Notes: generated from the sequence alone by a model not told the origin. A stretch of DNA of 64,000 nucleotides from Natranaeroarchaeum aerophilus (GCF_023638055.1 NZ_JAKRVY010000006.1:62001-126000), one strand, 5' to 3'; counted from the stretch's first letter, positions 32,089-40,749 are shown. Made by a program: numbers and translations.

Positions 32089-32495
32089 CCAAGTCGGACC
32101 GTTTCGTCGGACTCACCGCTCTCGTCATCGAGGTCTTCGAGATAGATCACGTCCTCCGCTTCATCCTCGTCGACCTGCTCGCGGAGATGTGCAACGTAGC
32201 CTTTGTACTCGTCCAGCTGTTCGCGGAGGTGCTCGGCTTCGAGCTCCAGACGCTCGTGTTCCCGAATGAAACTCTTCGGGACAGTGACGCTCGGTGGGAA
32301 CTCGCCGTCCTCGGCGGTTGGCCCCAGTTCGTTCTCGGGGACGACCTGTACCTGTCCGTCGTGGGCGACAAGCTGGTCGACGTAATCCCGGAAGACGGCC
32401 GAGAGCGAAATATCGCGCTCCTCGGCGATCTCCCGGAGCGTCTCGAAGGCGTCCTCGTTCACCCGAAACGAGATCGTCTTGTTTTTGTTCCCCAT
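32085..32495 (-). CDS. Ribbon-helix-helix DNA-binding protein with coiled coil
   Basis: A 136-residue protein. Residues 5-45 match a CopG/MetJ-type ribbon-helix-helix: strand KTISFRV, then helices EDAFETLREIAEERD and SLSAVFRDYVDQL. A linker is followed by a coiled coil (about 80-120, HERLELEAEHLREQLDEY) and an acidic tail. It should bind operator DNA as a dimer and may repress its own gene. ATG 32495 gives the RHH strand at the expected position; the longer frame to 32531 adds nothing family-like. Confidence 0.78.
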   Translation of the reverse strand: MGNKNKTISFRVNEDAFETLREIAEERDISLSAVFRDYVDQLVAHDGQVQVVPENELGPTAEDGEFPPSVTVPKSFIREHERLELEAEHLREQLDEYKGYVAHLREQVDEDEAEDVIYLEDLDDESGESDETVRLG

Positions 32496-32603
32496 GTTAC
32501 CGGTCTGTTCCCGGTCGACACACTTAATCATTCGTGCCTGCGGACCAGCAGCCGAATACGGTTCGCGCTCCGGGAGTCGGGAGGGGGCTGTCGAGGTATA
32601 CGC

Positions 32604-32613
32604 TTTTTTATAT
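32604..32613 (+). promoter_or_regulatory. TATA box for the gene at 32635
   Basis: TTTTTATATT lies 22-31 nt before the ATG at 32635 and supports that start over the longer upstream frame. Confidence 0.5.
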
Positions 32614-32634
32614 TGCCGATCTCTGGTAGCCGAT

Positions 32635-33285
32635 ATGAGCTCCGAGGGAAAAGATCAGAGACAATCACCGACCGATTACGATATCAACGACGTCCTGCGG
32701 CAACTGGACGAGTTGGAGGGAACGGTAGATACCTCGAAAGAGCGACAGGAAGTCCGTCGAACGCGGCGGATGCTCGAATCAGTGCCCGGCAGTGACCGCA
32801 TCAGAAAATACACGTCGAGAGATATCGCAGAGGGGTTTGTCGGCGGAATTATCTTTGCGCTCCCACTTCTCGTCGAGGACGGCGTCTTCGAGATCGCCGA
32901 GTGGTTCGTCGAGTTCACCGTGGCCTCTATCCCGATCTTCTTTGTCATCAACGTGCTGTTCATCGTGGGACTGGTGAGCGGTCTGCTCTATTTCACCGAT
33001 ATCCGCAACGTGCAGGTCCGCTTGCTGTTTGGATTCCTGCCAAAACGACTGACTGCCGTGCTGTTGATTTCCCTCTGTGTCGCCGCCGGGACGATGCTCA
33101 TGTGGGGGCGGCTCACTGCCGAGGGACCGTCGAATTTCGAGATGCTGGCACGGATCACCGTTATCTGGGCAGCCGCAGCGCTGGGGGCGTCGCTGGGTGA
33201 CATTCTGCCCGGCGAAAGCAGCGGGACGGATATCGCCGATCGCGTCGCCGAGATCGGGGACCGGGAATCCGGTAGTCCGGAGTAA
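32635..33285 (+). CDS. DUF2391-type integral membrane protein
   Basis: A 216-residue protein with a soluble helical N-terminal domain (about 1-60, DVLRQLDELEGTVDTSKERQEVRRTRRML) and five to six membrane helices. The sequence RDIAEGFVGGIIFALPLLVEDGVFE is typical of the DUF2391/TIGR02587 family of putative membrane proteins. The function is unknown. The first domain could form a cytosolic coiled coil. It ends 8 nt before the convergent small gene at 33294. Confidence 0.75.
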   Translation: MSSEGKDQRQSPTDYDINDVLRQLDELEGTVDTSKERQEVRRTRRMLESVPGSDRIRKYTSRDIAEGFVGGIIFALPLLVEDGVFEIAEWFVEFTVASIPIFFVINVLFIVGLVSGLLYFTDIRNVQVRLLFGFLPKRLTAVLLISLCVAAGTMLMWGRLTAEGPSNFEMLARITVIWAAAALGASLGDILPGESSGTDIADRVAEIGDRESGSPE

Positions 33286-33293
33286 ACGTCGTG

Positions 33294-33539
33294 TTACTCG
33301 GTCTCGGGGGCTTCGCTTCCGGAGCCGAGTTCGTAGTCGGACAGACTATCTTTGAACTGCTCGTACACCGTTTCGGCACTAACACGCGTCTCGCCGACAA
33401 CCGCGCCAACGAGGCCGCCGATTGCGCCGCCGGTACTCGCGGCGTTCTTGCTGACGATCCCACCGACTGCTGCGCCGACCGCCGCACCGATCGCCGCGTA
33501 CTTCGCCCGATTGAAGATCAGGTTGAGTCGTTGTTTCAT
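33294..33539 (-). CDS. Small glycine-zipper protein
   Basis: An 81-residue protein. After a basic N-terminus (MKQRLNLIFNRAKY), two hydrophobic glycine-zipper segments follow (AAIGAAVGAAVGGIV and GGAIGGLVGAVVG), then an acidic helical tail. Such GxxxG repeats pack helices in membranes. No function is assigned. It is a single gene between the DUF2391-type gene and a membrane protein. Confidence 0.65.
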   Translation of the reverse strand: MKQRLNLIFNRAKYAAIGAAVGAAVGGIVSKNAASTGGAIGGLVGAVVGETRVSAETVYEQFKDSLSDYELGSGSEAPETE

Positions 33540-33590
33540 ACATATACATCAGCCAGATAACGTATAAAACCAGTCCTTCGTGCAGTTCTC

Positions 33591-34115
33591 TCAGTACCGG
33601 TAGACCGCGTTGACGATCCCTGCAGTCTGGCCGATATTGACCAGTGTCAGGCCGAATACGGACAGCCAGACGCCACCACCAACCAGCGCTCCGGCGGCGT
33701 ATACGGCTGCCCCGGCCAGACTCAGTCCTCCACCGATCACGTAGACACGCGGGCCGACTTGGACCTGTCGCCCCGTCCTCACCAGCGCGATACCGGGAAC
33801 GATCATCCAGCCGATCAGGCTCGCGGTGAACAACAGGACAGCGAGGCTGTCGACAACGAACCCGACGATACCCGCCAGCGTGATGGCGAACCCGACCAGC
33901 AGGACGCGTCGCCAGAGCAATAGTACGCCCTCCGCCATCTCGCCCCACGAGAGGAGCGTGAACCCGGCGATGATCGTCGCCATCACGAGGTGGGCGATCA
34001 GCAGTGCGTGTTCGCTCGCCAGATCCAGATGGACCGCAGTGACGAACGTCCAGGCGAGCGGCACGAGCAGGGCGGGTCCGTTCTCGCGAGCGCGTCGGAG
34101 CATATCCTGAAACAC
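33591..34115 (-). CDS. Polytopic membrane protein, unknown function
   Basis: A 174-residue protein with five to six hydrophobic segments and few charged residues (MFQDMLRRARENGP start; a short RTGRQVQVGPR loop between helices four and five). There are no recognisable motifs. It sits directly downstream of the MFS transporter gene on the same strand with a 32-nt gap and could be co-transcribed. Confidence 0.65.
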   Translation of the reverse strand: MFQDMLRRARENGPALLVPLAWTFVTAVHLDLASEHALLIAHLVMATIIAGFTLLSWGEMAEGVLLLWRRVLLVGFAITLAGIVGFVVDSLAVLLFTASLIGWMIVPGIALVRTGRQVQVGPRVYVIGGGLSLAGAAVYAAGALVGGGVWLSVFGLTLVNIGQTAGIVNAVYRY

Positions 34116-34147
34116 ATTTCCGAGCTATCTTGATCCTGTTGCCGGGT

Positions 34148-35320
34148 TCACGCCGAGGTGGCATTGGCCCCGGCGGAGCCACGTGTCGCGGCCCACGTCA
34201 CGACCGTCCCGATCAGCAATGCAATAGCGAGACCGAGGGTCAGATACATCGCGGCCTGAATATCCACGAGTTCAGCGACGACGCCGACGCCGAGTGGAGC
34301 AAGCGCAATTCCCGTGTACGTCCCGCCGGTCGTCATCGCGCTGATCGGACCGCTGTACTCGGGGCTGGCTTCGACGGCGAACGACAGCAGCGTCGGAAAC
34401 AGCCCGGAGATCAGAAACCCAGCGAGGAAAACCAACATGAAGAGGGCCCATCCACCGATGCCGCTGAACGTGACCAGCAGTACGGGGATCGATGCCAGCG
34501 TGAACCCGAAACTCAGGTAGAGATAGTTCACCCGCTCGATGATCCACGTGTTCAGTACGCGACCGGGGATGTACGCCAGCAGGAACGTCGATAGTAGCAG
34601 GTTAGCGAGGTCCCGCGGAACGATCGTGCTCGCGTAGTAGGGCAGCCACGTAAAGAAGATACCCTCTATCCCGCCGAGAAGTGCCATACAGATTATCGCT
34701 CCGAGCACCGCTGGACGTCGCACCAGCGTCCGTAGCGCGTCCAGTGAGAGCGACTGTTCGTTGTCAGTGCTGGCCGGGAGCTCGGTTCGCCAGATGAGCA
34801 GCCCGATCGGGACGAAAAACAGGCCGAGTATCGCGTAAGTGACGCGCCAGTCCGTCACCGAGAGAACGGCGTTCACAAGCACCGGACCTGTCACCGCACC
34901 GAGCGCCCATGCCAGCGAGTACAGCGCGAAGATCCGCCCCCGACGACTCGGATAGAGATGCGAGAGGATCGGCCGGTCGACGCCGCGGAACGCACCGACC
35001 GCCGCACCCTGTCCGACCATCACCGCAAGAAATAGCCAGTAGACTGGAGCGGCGCTCATCACGAGCAACGAAACGGTCGTCGCTGCGACACCGATCAGGA
35101 GTGTCCGCTTGAGATCGATCCGTCCCGAGACGAACCCGATCGCAAGCACCGCGACGACGAACCCGACCGTCCCGGCGGGCGCAACCAGTCCAAGGAGCGC
35201 TTCCGAGACACCGAACGACGACTGAAAGCTCTCCAGAAGCGCCCCCCGTATCTGCGTCGCGACGGCATCGCCCATCACGAACAGGAAGATCGCGACGAGC
35301 CAGACGCGACGCGAGTCCAT
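34148..35320 (-). CDS. Major facilitator superfamily transporter
   Basis: A 390-residue permease with about 12 membrane helices. The loop between helices 2 and 3 has the MFS-A-like pattern FVSGRIDLKRTLLIG, and the N-terminal half ends near a cytosolic loop (RTELPASTDNEQSLSLD). The substrate is not deducible. It is 109 nt downstream of the FrhB-like gene on the same strand, so a role in sulfur-compound transport is conceivable but unproven. Confidence 0.82.
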   Translation of the reverse strand: MDSRRVWLVAIFLFVMGDAVATQIRGALLESFQSSFGVSEALLGLVAPAGTVGFVVAVLAIGFVSGRIDLKRTLLIGVAATTVSLLVMSAAPVYWLFLAVMVGQGAAVGAFRGVDRPILSHLYPSRRGRIFALYSLAWALGAVTGPVLVNAVLSVTDWRVTYAILGLFFVPIGLLIWRTELPASTDNEQSLSLDALRTLVRRPAVLGAIICMALLGGIEGIFFTWLPYYASTIVPRDLANLLLSTFLLAYIPGRVLNTWIIERVNYLYLSFGFTLASIPVLLVTFSGIGGWALFMLVFLAGFLISGLFPTLLSFAVEASPEYSGPISAMTTGGTYTGIALAPLGVGVVAELVDIQAAMYLTLGLAIALLIGTVVTWAATRGSAGANATSA

Positions 35321-35429
35321 GGCTAGCCAGTCGCGCGGCGGCGACCGAATGGGTTTCGGTCTGTTCGATCCGTTGTTATCTCAGAGCGCCAACCGGCGTG
35401 GCCCGGGGAGACGGCGTGGTGCCGTCCGA

Positions 35430-36683
35430 TCAACACCACTCCTCGTACTGGTGGACGCGTGCCGGATTGAGCGGCTGAGCCTCCCGATCGGTACCGTCGT
35501 ACGCCTCGTGGTGGGCCGCGTGGGAGATGTCGAGGTCCCCCTCCGGATCGTACTCGCGAGGGATGATGGAGCGGGCACGCTTTGCGTTCCACGAACTGAC
35601 TTTCTCCAGCACTGGCTCCTGTTCGAGGGCTGCGAGTTCGAGCGTGTCTGCAGCCGTCTCGACCGCGCGCTCGCCTCGCTGGGTTCGAGCGAGTAGCGTG
35701 GTCTTCCCGTCGCTACTGCCAACGCTCCCGGCGGAGATATCGGCTGTCCCGCCGACGAAGTCCGCACACTCGTCACAGCCCTTCAGCCCAGCGTGGCCGA
35801 ACGCATCGACGTCCCGGTCGAACAGGACCGCGCCGTCGGCGTCGTAGCCAAAGAGCGTTCCGCCGTCGACATCGAGTTTTGCGACCGTTTCGGGATCGAC
35901 GCCGAGTTCGGCGATCGCATCGCGGAGCCGTCGCGACTCGAACGCGCGGGTACACATCAGCGAGATCGTCAGGACGACTTCGTCGAGTTCGCCCTCGTAG
36001 CCGTACTCCGAGAGCGCGGTGACGCCCTCGATCACACAGGGCGTCCCCACGACAGCAACAGCAGGATCGTCCAGCTCCGAGGCCTCGATCAACTCGGTGA
36101 TCCGACCGGCCTGCATGGTCTGGTTGTAGAAGCTGCCAGCGCTCTCGACCAGTTCGTCGCGGGTCGTCGCCAGCGTGGCCGTACCGTGGAGCGGCTCGTT
36201 GCTCTTGGTGGCGACTACAGCGCCGTCGATCTCGCCCGCGTCGATGAGTTCGGCCAGCAGCGTCGTAACGACGCCACCGTCCTGTCCGGCTGCAGCCACC
36301 GGTTCGTCTGCGGCGCGGGCGCTGTAGGTCGCCCCGACGCCTTCCGGAACCGCCGACTCGACGTCCTCGATCAGGCGCTCGTAGCGCAGGCCACTGCGCG
36401 GGCAGTAGTCCCAGCAGCGCGAGCAGCCGGTGCACATTTTGACGAGGGTCGGCCGCTCCATCTCGCTGTCGATGCCGATGGAATCGGCGGGGCAAGCGGC
36501 GACACAGGTCCCACACTGGGTACAGCGGTCGGATTCGATGACCGCCTCGTCGAGATCGCGGAACCACGTCTTGCCGGGTGGGGCCGCCGATTCGGCCGCC
36601 TGCTCCCGCGGGTCGCCGCCCTTGCTCGGCACGGATCGGTTGCTCGCTGTACTGCTTGGAATACCAGGGTCGCGCTCGGACAT
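35430..36683 (-). CDS. FrhB-type iron-sulfur flavoprotein (F420 hydrogenase/dehydrogenase beta subunit family)
   Basis: A 417-residue protein. After a 45-residue variable N-terminus come two [4Fe-4S] motifs with cysteines at 54, 57, 60, 64 and 84, 87, 90, 94. The C-terminal 300 residues match the FrhB/FdhB family (GQDGGVVTTLLAELID; AVVGTPCVIEGVTAL with a conserved Cys), which bind FAD and usually F420. It starts 1 nt after the stop of the rhodanese-siroheme reductase gene (TGA-T-ATG), so the two are coupled. It probably passes electrons from F420H2 or ferredoxin to that reductase. A CDECADF pair in the C-terminal half may hold a further metal site. Confidence 0.85.
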   Translation of the reverse strand: MSERDPGIPSSTASNRSVPSKGGDPREQAAESAAPPGKTWFRDLDEAVIESDRCTQCGTCVAACPADSIGIDSEMERPTLVKMCTGCSRCWDYCPRSGLRYERLIEDVESAVPEGVGATYSARAADEPVAAAGQDGGVVTTLLAELIDAGEIDGAVVATKSNEPLHGTATLATTRDELVESAGSFYNQTMQAGRITELIEASELDDPAVAVVGTPCVIEGVTALSEYGYEGELDEVVLTISLMCTRAFESRRLRDAIAELGVDPETVAKLDVDGGTLFGYDADGAVLFDRDVDAFGHAGLKGCDECADFVGGTADISAGSVGSSDGKTTLLARTQRGERAVETAADTLELAALEQEPVLEKVSSWNAKRARSIIPREYDPEGDLDISHAAHHEAYDGTDREAQPLNPARVHQYEEWC

Positions 36684-36684
36684 A

Positions 36685-39096
36685 TCAGTTCACCTCACTC
36701 GCTGCTCGGTCACCGTCCTGTACGACCGCGTCCGCACGGGCTTCCCCGCGGATCAGCTGCCGCAGATCGGCGTCTGGCACGCGCTCGGTCCACCCGGAGA
36801 ACGCTTCTGTACCGCCGTCGGCCGCGTACGCCGACACGAGCCGTGTGATCCCGTCGGGTACGTCATCGAGCACGACCGACCCGGCGATCCAGTCGGCGAA
36901 CGTACCCCGGCCGAGATCCCCACCGAGGCCGACGTCAGCGGCGTCTTTCGTCCCCTCCGGCGTTCGTTTGGCCTCGCCGCGCATGGCGACGTCCCCGATC
37001 TGGGGCTGGGCACACGAGGCCGAGCAGCCGGACATGTGGACCCGGACGGCGTCGGGAAGGTCGGACTCGTCGACGCGGTCGGTCTCCGCGAGCCAGGAAT
37101 CGAGCATGCGCGCCCACTCGATCCCCCGTGATTTGGTTTCGACGACGCCGTACTTGCAGAACTCCGCCCCGGTGCAGGTGACGATCCCGCGGGTAAACGG
37201 CCCCGGATCGGGACTGTACCGCTCCAGAAGTGGCTCGGCGAGCAGGTCGTCGAGCGCGTTCTCGCGGACTCCTGCAATGACAACGTTCTGGTTCGCGGTC
37301 AGCCTGAGCTCGCCGCTCCCGTACCGCTCGGCGAGGTCGGCCAGTTCGACCAGTTCCTCGCCCCGCATGCGGCCGGTCGGGAGGTTGAGGCCCACGTAGT
37401 AGCCGTCCTCGGTCTCGTGGACGCCGACGTGGTCGCCCCGGTAGCTCGTGGTGAGGTCCTTCCCGGCGTCCTCAAAGTCGAAGTCGACGTACCGCTCTAG
37501 CTCCTCGCGGAACCCATCGATTCCGTACTCCTCGACGATGAACTTCAGGCGATTGACCGCCGTGTCGATGTAGCTCCCATGCTCGATGAACAGGTCGGCG
37601 ACGGCGAGCGTCAGCGGCTCGACCTGCTCCGGTTCGACGAAGATGTCGAGATCAGTGGCTGCTCGCGGCCCGTCCGAGAGGCCGCCGCCGAGTTTCACGT
37701 GGAAGCCGTCCCGGCCGTCTTTGATAGCAGGCGTAAAGCCGAGGTCCTGGATCTCGCTCCGGCCGCAGTTCTCGTGACAGCCGCTCAGACTCACCTTGAG
37801 CTTGCGCGGCAGGTTCGCATAGCGCTGGTTCCCCTCGAACGCATCGGCGATGTCCTCACCGAGGGACCGGACGTCGGTGACCTCTTCGCCCAGCCCGGAG
37901 GCGGGACAGGCGACGACGTTCCGGAGCGTGTTGCCGCTCGCCTGGATCGTCGTCAGGCCGACCTCCTCGTAGCGGTCCCAGATCTCGGGCATGTCCTCGA
38001 CGCGGACCCAGTGGGCCTGCAGGCCCTGTCTGGTCGTCACGTCGAGGAAGCCGTCGCCGAACTCGGGGTTCTGCTCTGTACCGCCGTACTCGCCGGGTGC
38101 GCGAGCGAACTCGTCGACGATCTCGCCGTAGGTGCGGGCCTGCTCGGCAGTCAGGACGCCGTTTGGCACCTTCGTCCGGAGCATGAAGTAGCCGTCCTGT
38201 TTCTGGGTGTACAGCCCGATCAGGTGGAGGCGGCCGAAAATGTCCTCGCCGAGCTCGTGAGGAAGCGCCTCGAACCCGTCGGCGGCGACCGCCCGGACGC
38301 GCTCGTAGAGCCGTTCGGGGTCCCAGTCGGGCGACTCTGCCCGAACCCAGTCCGTAAGACTGCCCTCGTAGAAGCTGACGTCCTCGTAACCGAGTTCCGT
38401 CAGGACCGCGAACGTGTGGCTGAGCCGCCGGGCGGTGTTACAGTAGAGGACAATCGCCGTCTCCGGAGAGAGACCCTGCTCGTCGAGGATCGACTCGATC
38501 TCGTCTGTCGGCCGGAGCCGACCATCGTCGTCGACGAAGCGCTCCCAGCTCAGCTGGGTGGCGGTCGGCACGTGGGAGTGGTCGTACTCCGCGGCAGTCC
38601 GTGTGTCGACGACCTGTGTCGTCTCGGCATCGACCGCCGCCTCCACGTCATCGCGATCGGCGAGGAGCTGTGCGTCCGGTTCGTCGGCGTCGTACTCGGC
38701 CGGCTCGGGGTCAACCGGATCGGCCGTGACGCCGAGTCGATCGCGCAGCGCGTCGAAGCCCCCATCGACCAGATACAGGTTCCCGCCGTGACCGTAGACA
38801 GCCGCGGTCAGCAGGAATCGGGCGGCGTAGACCCCGTCACCGCCGTCGTAGGCGACCAGCGTCTCGCCGTTCGAGATTCCGACGTCGCCAAGCAGCGTCT
38901 CGAACGCCTCCCGGCCGGGTAACATCCCCGTCGCGACGCTTGAGGGATCCCGGACGCTATCGAACGGGACGTTTACTGCCGCAGGGACGTGGCCGACATC
39001 CCGGTACTCTCGCCGTTCGCGAACGTCGACGAGCGTCACGTCGCTGTGTTTCTCGACCCACGACGGATCGACAAACACCGGGCTGTCGAGCGTCAT
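36685..39096 (-). CDS. Rhodanese-rhodanese-siroheme sulfite/nitrite reductase fusion
   Basis: An 803-residue three-part enzyme. Residues 1-125 are a rhodanese domain lacking its active cysteine (AYDGGDG). Residues 140-260 are a second rhodanese with Cys219 in LYCNTARR. Residues 280-790 are a ferredoxin-type sulfite/nitrite reductase. Its C-terminal half has the siroheme-[4Fe-4S] ligands C641-x5-C647 and C691-x3-C695. Its N-terminal half keeps LPRKLK and a partial set, Cys397 and C440HENC444. The rhodanese could split thiosulfate so that the released sulfite is reduced to sulfide by the attached reductase. It is the second gene of the unit uORF-reductase-FrhB. A strong SD (GAGGAGGG) precedes the ATG by 6 nt. 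Confidence 0.87.
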   Translation of the reverse strand: MTLDSPVFVDPSWVEKHSDVTLVDVRERREYRDVGHVPAAVNVPFDSVRDPSSVATGMLPGREAFETLLGDVGISNGETLVAYDGGDGVYAARFLLTAAVYGHGGNLYLVDGGFDALRDRLGVTADPVDPEPAEYDADEPDAQLLADRDDVEAAVDAETTQVVDTRTAAEYDHSHVPTATQLSWERFVDDDGRLRPTDEIESILDEQGLSPETAIVLYCNTARRLSHTFAVLTELGYEDVSFYEGSLTDWVRAESPDWDPERLYERVRAVAADGFEALPHELGEDIFGRLHLIGLYTQKQDGYFMLRTKVPNGVLTAEQARTYGEIVDEFARAPGEYGGTEQNPEFGDGFLDVTTRQGLQAHWVRVEDMPEIWDRYEEVGLTTIQASGNTLRNVVACPASGLGEEVTDVRSLGEDIADAFEGNQRYANLPRKLKVSLSGCHENCGRSEIQDLGFTPAIKDGRDGFHVKLGGGLSDGPRAATDLDIFVEPEQVEPLTLAVADLFIEHGSYIDTAVNRLKFIVEEYGIDGFREELERYVDFDFEDAGKDLTTSYRGDHVGVHETEDGYYVGLNLPTGRMRGEELVELADLAERYGSGELRLTANQNVVIAGVRENALDDLLAEPLLERYSPDPGPFTRGIVTCTGAEFCKYGVVETKSRGIEWARMLDSWLAETDRVDESDLPDAVRVHMSGCSASCAQPQIGDVAMRGEAKRTPEGTKDAADVGLGGDLGRGTFADWIAGSVVLDDVPDGITRLVSAYAADGGTEAFSGWTERVPDADLRQLIRGEARADAVVQDGDRAASEVN

Positions 39097-39161
39097 TGCT
39101 GTCCCTCCTCATAGCGGTCCGTTGACCACCGTGTCCATACGCCGGATAGTAGCTCGGTCAT
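39093..39161 (-). CDS. 22-residue leader ORF coupled to the reductase fusion
   Basis: The ORF runs from ATG 39161 to TGA 39093. It encodes MTELLSGVWTRWSTDRYEEG plus two glutamines. The stop overlaps the reductase start as ATGA, and the last codons contain the Shine-Dalgarno GAGGAGGG used for the reductase. The two Trp and mixed charge look like a real peptide. It may be a small protein or a translated leader that opens the downstream ribosome site. Confidence 0.55.
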   Translation of the reverse strand: MTELLSGVWTRWSTDRYEEGQQ

Positions 39162-39419
39162 GGCTTGTCATCCGTTTCGTTCTCCTCTGTATAATGCAGC
39201 TACTGTAACGGGAAACCCTTCCCCTGCTCCGGGAAAGGCGCACGAATCCGATCTACTTCCGACGACTGTTTATCCCGACAAATGAACTCTTTTTATTACT
39301 GTCTCTGGGCGAGAATCAGCAGACACGAACGGGAACGATCTAACTACCCAGCGTTAGGGTTATCGTCGTAGTAGCCGGCAACAATTTCTGGAAAACGAGG
39401 AACAGGAGTCCTGCGGGAG
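39162..39419 (-). promoter_or_regulatory. Upstream region of the sulfur-reductase unit
   Basis: A gene-free 258-nt stretch. On the minus strand two TATA-like elements occur, AATAAAAAGAG (about 39286-39297) and GGATAAACAG (about 39265-39275). Either would leave a leader of roughly 75-110 nt before the 22-codon ORF, unusual in this mostly leaderless genome. The leader has an imperfect CCTTTCCC/GGGAAGGG hairpin near 39205-39230. Confidence 0.4.
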
Positions 39420-40361
39420 CTACACCCGCCGAGTCAGCGACTCCGTGAACTTCCGTTTCGTCGTCCTGACGCGGTCGAACAGCAGCGTTCCCTCCGCGAG
39501 TGCCGGATACTCGACCGGCAGGGACTCGTAGAGGTATGCACAGAGGCTGTGGCCGTCGCCGCGCCAGTGTGACGCGCTAACTCCGGAACGGACCTGTCCC
39601 TGTCGCCGTTCTAGTACGGACTCACACTCGTCTTCCAGCGCGTCCAGTTCCCGCCAGTGGTGTTCGAGTTCCTCGTAGGACTGCCCGAGGCGTCTGTCCT
39701 CGTCGATATCCTCGACCCGGCGGTCGATGTTTGCCAGCGCGTCGTGTGTCCGCTGGATGGAATCGGATTCCGCTTCGAGGGTCCGCAGAAACCGTTCCCG
39801 ACTCGTTTTTGTCTCGGTACCTTTCCGCACGAGGGCCTGTTTGATCTGGGGGGTGAACTCGGATGTCGTATCGAGCGCTGTGGTAACCTCCTCGCCGAGT
39901 TCGATCGCCATGTTTTCCCGCAGGGGTTCGCCGTAATCCGCTTCGTAGTGAGGGACGTCCATTACGGTATTTTCGTACAGTTCGTAGACGTCGTGCAGCT
40001 GCGTCGATGCTGGCCCGGTGTTGGTCCGGCTCATCGTCGCACCGCCGTTGCTCACCATCTGTGGTTGCATCGTCGACGGCTGTAGTTCGCTGATCTCGTT
40101 CACGAAGCGTCCGAACGCTTGCTTTTCGGCCCGAACCCGCTCCGTTTCTTCTGAACACTCTCTGCGAGCGCTCGCGAGATAGGTGAACGCGACGAGCGCG
40201 ATCGTCGCAACTGCCGCGATCGCGACCAGAAATAGGTCCGAAGAAAGAATCTCACCGACGGTACACTCGATGCCTGAACAGCCCTGCTGTAACTGTGGCT
40301 CCCCGATCCGGTAGTGGCCCGCATTCGCTGTCTGTGGAGAAGCCATGCCATTTTCTACCAT
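39420..40361 (-). CDS. Membrane-anchored helical protein (DUF7260-like)
   Basis: A 313-residue protein. The first 45 residues form a short extracytoplasmic segment with two cysteines (QQGCSGIECTVG). One membrane helix follows (LFLVAIAAVATIALVAFTYL, about 43-62), then a long helical cytosolic part starting with a Glu-rich coiled coil (ECSEETERVRAEKQAFG). The C-terminal end GTLLFDRVRTTKRKFTESL recalls a haloarchaeal family that I know as DUF7260. ATG 40361 or ATG 40346 (MASPQ) may be the start. The function is unknown. Confidence 0.65.
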   Translation of the reverse strand: MVENGMASPQTANAGHYRIGEPQLQQGCSGIECTVGEILSSDLFLVAIAAVATIALVAFTYLASARRECSEETERVRAEKQAFGRFVNEISELQPSTMQPQMVSNGGATMSRTNTGPASTQLHDVYELYENTVMDVPHYEADYGEPLRENMAIELGEEVTTALDTTSEFTPQIKQALVRKGTETKTSRERFLRTLEAESDSIQRTHDALANIDRRVEDIDEDRRLGQSYEELEHHWRELDALEDECESVLERRQGQVRSGVSASHWRGDGHSLCAYLYESLPVEYPALAEGTLLFDRVRTTKRKFTESLTRRV

Positions 40362-40446
40362 GCAGGCAGGAACTATAATCGTTGTGTCTGTGGGTTGCAG
40401 AACTTGGTTGCTTTCGTGGCAGTGTAACTAGATACGGCGAGCTGTT

Positions 40447-40749
40447 CTAGTTATCTTCGGGTTCCTCGACGAGTCTGATCCGGCCGTCACCCAAGATGGT
40501 TACGGCATACCCTTCGTACTGGAACGATATCCGAAGTGAGCAATCGGTGCCTGTACAGAGTGATCCGAGTACTTCCGGATCAACCGTATTATAAAGCGGT
40601 TCGAGTGTGGTCTGGTCGACATCACGTAGCGAGGCAACGGCCTCGATCAGTACAGTTGGCGTCCGCTCTGGCGTGTCGTGGTCGACGACAAACGAGTTAT
40701 CGTTTCGTTCGATGCGTAGCTGTCGTTCGTGCTGTTGTCCGGCCATCAT
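40447..40749 (-). CDS. HalOD1 output-domain protein
   Basis: A 100-residue single-domain protein matching HalOD1, a haloarchaea-specific output domain of signalling proteins. Typical stretches are VLIEAVASLRDVDQTTLEPL, then YNTVDPEVLGSL and FQYEGYAVTILGDG. Stand-alone HalOD1 proteins are frequent in haloarchaea, with unknown biochemical activity. Adjacent ATGs at 40749 and 40746 are both possible starts; the longer frame to 40809 is not family-like. Confidence 0.85.
   Translation of the reverse strand: MMAGQQHERQLRIERNDNSFVVDHDTPERTPTVLIEAVASLRDVDQTTLEPLYNTVDPEVLGSLCTGTDCSLRISFQYEGYAVTILGDGRIRLVEEPEDN

Noticed and set aside
37579-38922. 447-codon antisense ORF opposite the rhodanese-siroheme reductase
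   Set aside because: It has no recognisable domain, and the composition is that of reverse-complemented coding sequence.
36685-39096. Ordinary assimilatory nitrite reductase NirA
   Set aside because: No nitrate reductase, nitrate transporter or ammonium genes are nearby, and the N-terminal rhodanese domains point to sulfur chemistry. Nitrite activity still cannot be excluded from sequence alone.
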